Shown: positions 54,121-64,000 of the stretch, in pieces | Layout: each line of letters opens with the position of its first letter | Position numbering within the stretch: the first letter of the stretch is position 1 | DNA from: Phylloscopus collybita | Taxonomy: Eukaryota > Chordata > Aves > Passeriformes > Phylloscopidae | Direction of reading: 5' to 3' | Length of the DNA stretch: 64,000 nucleotides | Assembly (NCBI GenBank): GCA_027886175.1 | Contig: JAJNNQ010000075.1 | Location: 32,952,501-33,016,500, forward strand | Position numbers and translations under genes: made by a program | Notes under the pieces: generated by a model | What the model saw: only the letters and a program-made list of their open reading frames with translations | Told to the model about the DNA's origin: nothing | Databases searched by the model: none

Positions 54121-54198
54121 GGAGGAGAGGAGAGGAGAGGAGAGGAGAGGAGAGGAGAGGAGAGGAGAGGAGAGGAGAGGAGAGGAGAGGAGAGGAGC
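54121..54198. repeat. (GGAGA)n pentanucleotide microsatellite, about 15 units
   Basis: Nearly perfect GAGGA/GGAGA tandem array, strand-asymmetric polypurine. It creates a translated EERRG repeat in one frame, which is a microsatellite artefact rather than a protein. Confidence 0.95.
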
Positions 54199-56699
54199 AA
54201 GTTTCAGGGAACAGAAAGGAGTTGGGGTGGTGGGAATAATCAGGAAAGGTGGATTGGAATCTCGATAGGTGTTGAGTGTTAGCTGCCTGAATTTCTTGAC
54301 TAGCCTTGAGAAACACAAGCCAGAAGTGTCTGGAGACCTGTGCACTTCTCAACAAGCTATGAGTGCCAAGACTCCTGCAGTCACATCAATTCTCAACATC
54401 CCTTGGTGACAGGGAAAGATGGATGCTCATTGAGCCTACGTGATCTGTTCCAGCATGGATGCACTGACTGCTGCATCCAGCCTCGTGCCTCTGTGTTTGT
54501 CCCAGGCAGGCAGCCCCTGGTGCCAATGCCCGTGCTAACTTTGTAAGATCAGTCTAGGTGCACTTTCCTTTCTTCACGTGTTTGATTTCATTTTGAAGTC
54601 CAAGAAAATCTGCTTAGTGTGGTTTAATGAATGAAAGGATTATTGGAAGCTGCTTAAGTGCTTATCTTGACCAGTGAAGTATGCCTGCCCCTGTCCTGTG
54701 CCAGCCCTGGGAGAGCAGCCAGGCTGGGTAATGCATCCAGCCTGGCAGACCCTTGGGATCTGCTGCTGGCAGTGGCTGGGCAGGAGATTCCCATGAAAAG
54801 CTCAGTTGCCAGTTACAAAACTGGCTTAAAATTTTCCTGCTTGGACTCACATGTTTGTGAAACTTAGCAGCTTGGAGGAACTGTTCTTAGTTTGGTCTAA
54901 TGTAGAGTTCTACTTGCACCTTAATTCTGCCACGGTGTAAGTGCCTCACACCTTCTCTAGCTGTGCAGAAGCACCTGCTAGTGAAGCCAGGTTATGTTGC
55001 TCACCTCTTTCTTGGAGTTCCTAAACTCTCTTAGGATTTATCAGCACGCTGCTCCTTTCTGGCTTGCAGGAAGCTGAGGCATAGTGAGGCTGTTCACCCT
55101 ATTTCATGCAGATGCATCCTCCTGACTCCTGGTGTTTAGCCATCAAGGCTAGGATGTTAAGCTCCTCGTAAGTTTCTTCTAGGGCAATGTGACTCCAAAT
55201 TCTGACAAATGAGCAGTCCTATATCTCACATATCAGTTGCTGACCTCAGCTACAACTTGATTTCTCCTAATACCCCAAGAGAAGCTAGGAATCAGGGATT
55301 TGTAGGATGGATTTTGGGGGCTGTTAACGCAAAGAAAAACACCAATTCTGCTTCTTCAGTGAAAGCCATCATCAGTAAAGACGAAACCTGCATGACTGAC
55401 TTGGCACTCCCAGCATGATGCTGAACTCAAAATTCACTAGCACACATGCAGAAGCATTTTACATGGGTATGCTCAGAGGAGTTGCTCAAAACCAGAGCTA
55501 CCTGCAGCGTTCATACTGTTTTCATGGGATGGAAACTCATGTACAGCTTTACTTCACTATAACTCTTGCATAATTACTACCCTGGCTTAACTCAGCACAG
55601 ACACATGAAAGATGTGATTTCATACCTTTAGGAAACTAAAGGTTTGAAGCCATTGTACCCAAAAAACAGTGGCTCATGTAAACCTAGGAAATGCAGACAT
55701 GAAGGAATTTGAAATTTTTTTCTTAAATTCTGCTTAAGAAAATTTTCCCTGACAGAGAGGTGTCATGTATTTATATTTAAAAGTTCAGGGGAATACTAAC
55801 AGTTCGGTACTGAAAGTGCTTTTCTAGACCTTCCTACTGAGTAGCAGGAATAGTATCCAATTCCTTATCAATCACATGGCCAAATGTGACAAAAGCCCAC
55901 TTCTACCCATGTTTTGTTTTCCAAACGCTCCACAACTGGATTTGCCTGGAAGCAGCCTCTCTAATGTAAAGGATCCCTAAGAAAGAAATGTCACTCCCCA
56001 TCAGTGATACTGTACACAAAAGCAGGCACTGAGAGGCTCAGGAGACACTCCTGCACTATAGAGCTGAGCAATTGATCCTCAACATAGCACTATTAAGAGT
56101 CCTTGATACCCACTACCTCCAAGAAAATGTATTGTACAGAGAATTGCGGTTTGTTGTCAGTGGCCTGTGGAAGGCATAATGGAGGTTGTTACTATGGATT
56201 GTTTAGAAAGGCAGACATTAATGAGAACAAAAGAGCTGCTTATGTGATCAGAAAATGAAAACCCGGTGAAAACAAGAATAACAATGGCATTTAATGAGAA
56301 GCCCTTGGGTCCTCGCACACATCCTACCTGTGCAGCTCCCCTCTTGCAGACATTCTTAGCACAATACAGCTTTAAAGGTTTGTTATTCAGATGTGTTTGG
56401 TCTGGAAGTCGTGTTTATAGACTGTAGAATATATATTTGTAGAATAAATGGTGGATAGCTTCCACCATCAATCCTAGGTACTGATGCTTAGCCTGAAAGC
56501 AAACCAGTTGTGCATTGCTGAGAAGTGTGCTGTGAGCTGTACCTTTTACTGTGTTTTCTATTGCCAGGACTATTTACTACTGGTGAAAGAATATTAGAGA
56601 GGCCTTTTTGTCATACTTTTTTTTTTCTACTTTTTCTTGTACTTCTTTGCTCCCAAAACCAATGTGTGGTGTTTTTTCGTGTGTATTTTGTTGTTGTTG

Positions 56700-56792
56700 A
56701 GGGTTTTTTTGGGGGTTCTTTTTGTTGTGGTTTTTGTGGGTGTTTTTTGGTGGGGTTTTTTTGTGTTTGTTTTTTGTTTGTTTGTTTGTTTG
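56700..56792. repeat. T/G-rich low-complexity tract with (GTTT)n
   Basis: T and G only apart from a few bases, ending in GTTTGTTTGTTTGTTTG, directly adjacent to a CR1 tail on its right. Confidence 0.9.
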
Positions 56793-56794
56793 TC

Positions 56795-56870
56795 CTATAT
56801 AGAGACAGGAGTTGGACTCAGCAGTCGCCGTGGGTCCTTTCCAACTCAGGATGTTCTCTGATTCTATAAT
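56795..56870 (+). mobile_element. CR1 LINE 3' end (very short)
   Basis: AGGAGTTGGACTCAGCAGTC, then GTGGGTCCTTTCCAACTCAG and GATGTTCTCTGATTCTATAA: the last 75 or so bases of a CR1 with its terminal ATTCTATG-type repeat. Orientation is + strand. Confidence 0.88.
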
Positions 56871-57039
56871 TACCCCCGCAACCACTCCAATAGTTGAAGA
56901 AAGCTAGACCAAGCCAAATAATATAGACAAGAGCAGTACTTTTCATAATAATGGGTATAGCTGCTTTAATGTGAAATCTCGGCTGAACAGACTTTGGAGA
57001 GTTTTAGATCCCATTTTCACTGTCAGTGTTGCTGCAAGA

Positions 57040-57092
57040 AAATAATGATAATAATAATAATAATAACAACAATAACAATAATAATAATAACG
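57040..57092. repeat. (AAT)n / (AAC)n imperfect microsatellite
   Basis: AATAATGATAATAATAATAA continuing with ACAACAATAACAAT interruptions. Confidence 0.92.
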
Positions 57093-59094
57093 ACACAACA
57101 GCTACCTACTGTGCAAGTTAGGTCTAACATAAACTTGTAATTAAAATATGTGGTGGCAATGGTCAATCACTGAGTGGGAAAGCAGCAGCCTGAGAAATGG
57201 AGTTGCCTGACAGCTCACAGCTGCCTTAGCCATGCAAAATTCTCTGCTTGCACATTCAGATCATCCCAGGGAAGAAAAAAAAAAAAAAAAAAGCCTGACT
57301 TCCTTTCACCAAGCCTTTGTAAGTGCTTAGACTTCCAGCACCAGTGTAGTGGCAGATTTTAGAGGAGCTGAGAGCCACAGAAGTGCCTCCCTCACATCCT
57401 GCCTCTGTTTCAGCCACCCATAGTTACACTTGCACTGGCTTGTCTATGTGCTGTTTTGACCGCGCTAGCAGTTGCTGAGTTAATCCTTCAGCACTGAGAT
57501 ATATTCACTGGCATCCTTAAAATTCAGTGAAAGGCACTGCTGGCTCTCCTCTCTTCTGGACAGGTTCAGGGAAGGCTGTACAGGAGAGAGCATGGGTCAG
57601 CCATGCCTTTCCAGTGCCATTAGCATTTTGTGCAGAAGGCTGTAACTCCAACACAGCAGGTACCATTTTCCACAAGAAACAGCTGAATATTTTGAAGGTA
57701 GCCCAGCACAGAGATGCCACCAATATGCCACCATAAGTTTTATTGCTGAGGTGGTTCAGGTAAGACAGGTGGTGACAAAATTCCTCCCTGAGCAAATACA
57801 TTCTTGATGGGTAGTGTTAATTTTGCAACTATGAAGAAGTAAAAGAAAGACTGTACATGGCTCAGTGTCTTTAGACAAAATTGCTATCCTTAGTTTGCCC
57901 TTCCACAGTTCAGCATCAGTGCATTATTGATTGGAATTAGGAAGTTAATAAGGTTTGGGCTAATTAATCAGATGGGTAGGGACTGGAACTGCACTGCAAG
58001 GCTTAATCAAGTCATCAAAGCTCTCAAGCCGTGAAGAAGGTAATTAAAGGAAAAGAATGCCTGTTATATAGTAACAGGAATCTAGGAGAAGAAAAGAGCA
58101 AGATAGAGAAGCTCCATTTTCTTTTGCACACTTTTCTGATATAAATCAGACCAAATGACCTGGGTACAGTGCTCAGCTTCCTATCAGCAAATTAAGTTGG
58201 ATGAATTTATAAATCATGTCAGAGAGAAATTTAGTCCAGTCTAATTGCCAAGAAATCTCTGTTTGCTTGTTGAAGCTGGGGCTTTTTACAACATCGAGGC
58301 CTACCTCAAAAATCTCTTACTGCCTGGGACTGTTATCCCAGGTTGCTGAATGTGGAATGAAGCAACATGGCTTATAAACCTATTTTTACAAAAAAAAAAA
58401 AAAAAAAAGAAAAAAGGAAAAAAGACAAGAAAAAAGTCTATTAAGGCAAAATCAATTATCGTAAAAGCATTATTTTGTGGCCTAAGCACTTAATAAATAG
58501 AGTGCTTACTATAAAAGGCTAAATCTCAAACTTTCTTTACTGAATTTCTTTGCTGAAAATAATCTAAGCACCACAGAAGACCTTAGTGGTTTCATAAAGA
58601 AGTAGGTTTTATAGCCTTTCTGGTTGTATTTTGCAGGTCATCTCACATTAACAATAATTCAGACAGGGGTTTGGATTGTTGTTTTTTTTTTTTAAAGGCC
58701 ATACAAGAAATAACTAGTAATGGCCTAGCACATTTATAGTCACTGATGGGTCTAATGTTTTGTGACAACTTGCCACAGTGACATGAAGTGGCAGGTCGCT
58801 AACATCTGATGTCAAGTTATGTGTTGTTTTACTGGAAATTTTAGCAAAAAAATATTACTGTAACTTACGGTTGGTTTCATTCTCTTTTCAAAACTAAAAT
58901 TCTCACATTTTAAAGCTTTTATTATGAAAAAAAAAAAGATAGCATTTTGGAGGAAAATTCAGGTAAGTATTTAAAGAACCTGACACTAAAGAATTGAGTG
59001 TAATAAAGGAATGGATGAAATTTCATGAGCTGACATTCTCATCCTGTGTTCTTATCTGGGGGGACTTTGATTTACAAGTGCCTAGAAAAGAAAC

Positions 59095-59210
59095 AAAATT
59101 AAAACAAAACAAAACCCCAAAAAAACCCCATAAAAAAATAAACAAGTAGCCCACAAAAAACCAAAAAAAACCCCAAACCAAACCAAACCAAATCAAAAAA
59201 CTGTACAAAA
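59095..59210. repeat. A/C-rich low-complexity tract
   Basis: AAAACAAAACAAAACCCC-type sequence with runs such as CCAAACCAAACCAAACC. Same kind of sequence as the tracts in PRDM14 introns 4 and 6 and, in reverse orientation, at 56700-56792. Confidence 0.88.
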
Positions 59211-60378
59211 CACTGTAGTAAAACATGTATAACATAGAAAAATCATGAAGATTAGTGAGCTAGAAACTATGTGTAGTCTAGGTATGCTTCAATAATGAAG
59301 TAATGACCTTTAGATATGTATTTTGGAATAGAAGAGTTTAAGAAATCAACTTCTGTTTGTGTAGCTCTCTCTCTCGCTCTCTGTCTAATAGTTAGGGCCT
59401 GACATGTGGTACTCAGATGTTAGTTTTCTAGTCTATTTTATTTTCAGATTTGGAGAGAGATGAAATCAGACTGAACCTGTTTCTGTAGTAGGTGATTCAA
59501 TCCATATGTTTAAGTGATAGTGATTTACAAATTTATAAATCTAAAATACTCACTGCAGTGACTATTTTGTGTATTAAGGTAAAGCATTCAGGCAATTTTC
59601 CTGTGTTTTTACATGGAACTAAAAGGGAAAAATGCAAGAACTGTGGTGCATGTGTCAAGTTTTTGATGTAAGTTGTGTTTTGGTGAGCAGTTGCAGTCAG
59701 GAGCACAGGCATTTTAAAATAAAATGAGCCTGTTAATGCAAAATCACTGATATTAGGAATAGAATTGAATAGTTACTGAAACCAAAAAGGAAAATCCAGT
59801 TATCTTTAATGTCTGTCTGTAAAGAAGATACTCCCTTTAAAGACCTCTTTCTCTTCTACACTTGCACACTCACATGCATTTCTGATCCTATCTGCCTTGG
59901 AAAACTGCAGTAAGAACCACAGAGTAACAATGGTTTTAAAGAGAGGCATACTAGAAAATATGACTGAAAATGAAGACATATTTACATATATTGCTGACTA
60001 ACACTTTGGAGAAAGTCTGTAGAAAATGGCATCAACTCTGATGATCAGTATTTTGAAAAAAGGCTGTAAGAAATTTATAAAGTCTACTGGCTAACATTTT
60101 GGTGGAAATATAGGAAATATATTAATATCTGAAATTAATATGTGAAATGCTGCATCTTTCATGTAGCATTCTTGATAAGCTTCAAAAGTACAAAAAAAGA
60201 AAAGGGCCTATATTTTTATAGTTTTAAGTTTATAGTTTTATGTTCAAACAAATGTGATGTCCAGAAAATTAATAATTGATGTTTCCTTCACATATAAGCA
60301 GAACAAGGCCATAAGATCACTTTCATCTTTCTTGGGAATTAGTAAATTAATATTAGTACTGGTTCAGATCTAAGATAA

Positions 60379-60403
60379 TATATATATATATATATATATA
60401 TAT
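60379..60403. repeat. (TA)n microsatellite, 12 units
   Basis: Uninterrupted TA dinucleotide array between GATAA and TCTGAATG. Confidence 0.93.
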
Positions 60404-61821
60404 CTGAATGATTGTTAGTGAAAAGTAGGAAAACAGACATAGAAAACTACTACTTCTGATACTTCTTCAAGTTTCCTGCCACCTGCATTTTAAGGATTTC
60501 ATGAGGTGAGTTTGCATTCAGGTTTATTCACAGTCCTTGAAGGAATATTTCTAGTGTGAGTTTATCAAGTAGTTTTTGGAGCAACTTTTACTACTTACCG
60601 AAAAAACCACCATAGCAATAAATGTGGGCAAGGTTCTTCTTTTCACTGCTTTTAGAAGTTGTTCATTAACAATTTCATTTTAAAATAAAGAGGAAATATA
60701 CTTCAGACCACACTTGCTAAGGGGAGGTAATCCCGATGTTTACGTGACTGGCTTTAACCAAATTTCACTTCACCAAGGGACAGGTGCCCATATCTGTGTC
60801 TCCACAGCAACAAAGTAGCTGTTTATCTGCTGTAAATGAGATTAATTAACAGCATAGGTTTCCACCAGCGCTGGGAAATAAAATGTTGCAATTGCAAGTA
60901 CGGTAATTCCTTTGCAGTGTGCCAGCGCCCTCCTGGCCTTAGGAAGCTGGGAGTTCACACTCAGGATTAATTCATCAGGACTCTGATGGGTTTGGTCGCA
61001 TAACCATTCACCTTTCCTGTTTGGATGTCAGCTTCCCAAGGACTTGACATCTACTACTGGCTCATCTTTCATGGGTCATTGAACAGCTGGCACCTGGTGC
61101 CACCATGAGTTATATGCTAGACAGAAGTAATACAGAGCTGAAAACCTCAACAAATATTAGCAGTCCCTGAATAATCCAGTTATTTCACCAATTGGTGAGT
61201 AACCCTAACATACATAATCTTCACCCAAACAACCTCTCAAGTAGGGTCAAGCTCCCCCTGCATGCATTTTCATGTGCTCACTTGAGGCAAAACTCCAACT
61301 GATTTTATAATAGTACAGTAGTACAAAGACTGGAGGCAGAGTGAAGGTGTTTTGAATTCCAACTTGCATACATAGAGAGTAATGCCCACATGTTCATTCT
61401 GCCTGGTATGAAGGATACATGGCCCACTGCAAAACCATTGCTTGGACTTGGAGAAAAGAAAACTGGAATATGAGGAAACATTAGATTCTGAGAACACCAG
61501 CAAGATTTGCATTAGCCACGTTTATAGTAAAGATGACCGATAAGTGTTTGCAGTTTGAATTGATCTAAAGGCATATAAAGCAAATGCATCAATCACGAAC
61601 ATGATTGCTATTGTTGGAAGTGTGCAGGGTCTATAGGCAGCTGATACATGAACACCAGCACTGACACCATCGTACATCATTAACGCTGAGTTTATCACAG
61701 GAACACCAATAATTGCTGCAGCCTTCTGTCTCAGGCAGGCAGGGCTCAGTGGTGTGAGCTAGGAGAATGGGAAACTTGGAACAGTGAGAAGCAGAGATAT
61801 TTGACATCAAGTGGACTTTTA

Positions 61822-61925
61822 ATAGAATCACAGAACAATAGAATCAGAGAATGGTTTGAGCTGGAAGGGACCTTTAAAGGTCATCTAGTTCCAACCCCCC
61901 TGCAATGAGTAGGGACATTAGACCA
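61822..61925 (-). mobile_element. CR1 LINE 3' end fragment
   Basis: ATAGAATCACAGAACAATAG, then AATGGTTTGAGCTGGAAGGG and CATCTAGTTCCAACCCCCCT is the reverse complement of a CR1 3' end, including its terminal short repeats at 61822-61850. It lies on the minus strand with the 3' end at the left. Only about 100 bp is present. Confidence 0.92.
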
Positions 61926-64000
61926 TGTTAATCGTTCGTTGAAAAATAATTCGAGAGTAAGCCTTTCAAAATTGGAATGAGTTACTTCTTATTTTATTTC
62001 TTTGGAAGTATCCAGAGCTCATAGCATAGGGTTAATGTCTTTTTTCCTGTTCATGACTAGTTTAATGATGATATTTGCTTCTTCCTCCCAGTCTTCTTCA
62101 TAGAGGGCACTATCATCTAAGTGATCTGTGAAAGACTATACCCAGATTTAATACGGCAGTTACTAATGAAGTAATAATTTCTTGCTTTGGAAATACTTTT
62201 ATACTTAAATATGTAAGAAAATAGGTCTGTTACCCTCAGTATTAATTTGGTTTATAGAATTACTGGGTTTCTAACAGAGTGGAAACTGAAATCTTTCATT
62301 AAGTCACTGAGAGTTGGGTAAATAACCCTCTTGTTTGTGAAATGAGGACATAATCCATTTAATCTTTTGTCTGAGATAGGTCAGTTACCTGAGCTGTTGC
62401 CACCTGATATTTCTCTGGAGGTGCCAGTAGCATAACAGCTTTGAGTCCTTGACAAGATGGTTTTCACTTAAAGAAGTGTATTAGCTCCTCCACTGTCTCT
62501 TCCATTGCTTCAAGTGACAGAAACAATGACTGCAGTAACAGTGAATTACTTGAATGACCTTCAGGAAAGCAGCTATTTTTAATTTTAGTATAAGTATTAG
62601 CATTACTGTTAGTATTATATTCCAGGGCTGATAGGGACTTTGCAGTTTCACGAAGAAACTTCATTTTCTTTAATAAGAAAAATGTTCATCTCTTAAATTT
62701 TTGGAAGTTGGAGAATATAATCTTGTTAAAGCATCTAATCAACTTACATATTACTCCTTGTGCTACTTTTTCTTAAGGGAACAATGATATAGTCTCTTAT
62801 TTGGTCTCTTTATTCTAAACGCTTTAGGCAAAGACACCTTAGTGACTAGAGAGCAACTCCCTTCCTGGCTGTATTACTTGAGCAGTGCTATTGTCCATCA
62901 GTAAAACAAGGTACTTGTGCTCCTAGATGCCCACTTAAGTTTTGCAAGGTTGTACCTTACGAGTACAACACTAATGCCTCACGTTAAAAAATGAAGTTCA
63001 TACCCTCTAGACTCAGTGTGAGTTTGAAGGATGGCTCCACTGACTTACGCTAAACCTGGGTTGTGGCAGGACCACAGAACTGACTTTTTTGGAGTCAGTG
63101 TAATGAAAACCTATACTTGGCTCACATGCTCCAAGTTAGAAGTTAAACTTTCCTGCTGTAGGCTGGACAAGGCATAAAGTCCGGACTAATTATGGGATTT
63201 ACATCTTCATCGTTATTATCATGTATTAAAGTTCTGTTCCCTACCAGTCATTATTTGTTGTATGTTGATATCATGTAAAAAAATTTGCATATTGTCATTA
63301 TCTCATCTCTAAGAACTGTGGTTTTTAACAAAGGTTAACAGTAAATCACTGAGAGCTGAGAAACTTAAAACAGTTTGAAATGCTGTGATTTGTCACAGTA
63401 CGCAATTTTGTAAAAGATGGGATGAAGGGGCAGATAAGCTAACATGCTCAGCAGGAGTCAGACTTATCAGAGGGATGTTTTGCCATTCAGTGCCATTTGA
63501 TCAAATAAACAATAAGAATAGAAGAGAGGAAGGGAAAGAAGCCAACAAATAAACAAGATTTAATTTAACTCACCATTTTTCGCTTTGGAATGTTTTTTGC
63601 TATAGGTTGCTTCAACTGCATTGAGAAGACCTCCCAGTCTGTCTGGGCTGACTAAATACATTTAGTATTTAATATAGGCCTTATCATTAGCGAATTTTAA
63701 ACTGCCACAGAAAGGGGGTCCCCTTAGGGTTGAGAATGGTGTGCCAATACTATGCAGGGCAAAGCTAGTTATGTCTGAAAGATCCCTTCTTGAAGGTTAG
63801 TACTGTGTGACAGAGGATGGACATACACTCAGATATCCTTTCCCCGTGTGGGAAGGACTGTAAAGCTGTTGCCTAGGCAGTGAAAGGGAAAAAGAAAGGG
63901 AGAAAAAGTGTTTAGACCTCCTGTGTATAACCTTTTTCTTGTTTTGTATTCAACTGTAATACTGAGTTTATCCATTCAGGTGTAGTAGGATATTTATAAT
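61926..64000. other. Intergenic, right edge of window
   Basis: AT-rich sequence with no recognised exon, RNA gene or repeat family. Confidence 0.7.

Larger units (their letters stand above)
48930..56690. other. Intergenic, simple repeats only
   Basis: No exon or RNA gene recognised. Contains the homopolymer and pentanucleotide repeats listed separately, and a 14-T run at 51712-51725. A GGCATGGATCCC-type 14-bp direct repeat lies near 53608-53640. Confidence 0.7.
56871..61821. other. Intergenic, AT-rich
   Basis: No exon recognised. Includes an AAT/AAC microsatellite, A runs (57275-57292, 58390-58408), an A/C-rich tract and a TA repeat. TAATTA/ATTAAT-rich sequence near 57920-58040 and 60835-60850 is compatible with homeodomain sites, but this is weak evidence. 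Confidence 0.7.

Noticed and set aside
53896..54282. Long open frame with repeating EERRG residues
   Set aside because: It is produced by translating the (GGAGA)n microsatellite; the rest has no protein-like similarity.
60900..60945. CCAGCGCCCTCCTGGCC as a CTCF site
   Set aside because: The reverse complement lacks two bases of the core, so it does not align to the consensus.
41111..64000. Exons of SLCO5A1, the next gene expected from human synteny
   Set aside because: No transporter-like exon was recognised on either strand; the gene probably lies beyond the right edge.

Overview
The window is vertebrate nuclear DNA and almost certainly avian. The evidence is intron-split coding exons with GT/AG borders, several CR1-type LINE tails (the dominant interspersed repeat of birds), and an LTR whose outer end matches a common bird endogenous-retrovirus LTR. 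A + strand gene pair, NCOA2 followed by PRDM14, matches the NCOA2-PRDM14 neighbourhood known on human 8q13. The exact species cannot be read from this sequence.

Layout. (1) 1-24.3 kb is the 3' part of NCOA2 (nuclear receptor coactivator 2, TIF2/GRIP1): ten coding exons (about 528 codons, the C-terminal third) and a roughly 4.1 kb 3' UTR. Within it are a CR1 fragment, a CTCF-like site in the last intron, and a complete solo LTR with a 5-bp target duplication sitting inside the 3' UTR. (2) 24.3-31 kb is a short intergenic gap with one LTR-like promoter/poly(A) module near 27.0-27.3 kb. (3) About 30.95-33.5 kb is a CpG-rich block holding the promoter and first four exons of PRDM14. The whole seven-exon PRDM14 gene (519 codons) lies at 31,469-38,568 and has a PR/SET domain and six zinc fingers. 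Its 3' UTR may run to about 41.1 kb. (4) 41.1-64 kb shows no recognisable coding exon. It holds simple repeats, CR1 tails, one probable minus-strand processed retrocopy (about 48.46-48.9 kb) that contains a nearly perfect 87-nt hairpin, and a second CTCF-like motif near 46.97 kb.

How the genes relate. NCOA2 is a broadly expressed p160 coactivator; this window encodes its CBP/p300-binding AD1 helix, glutamine-rich region and C-terminal AD2. PRDM14 is a germline/pluripotency transcriptional regulator. They are adjacent and co-directional (stop of NCOA2 to ATG of PRDM14 is 11.3 kb; poly(A) signal to ATG about 7.2 kb), but nothing in the sequence suggests shared function. Everything was read by eye: exon borders follow conserved protein sequence and reading-frame continuity; repeat family names and regulatory sites are inferences.
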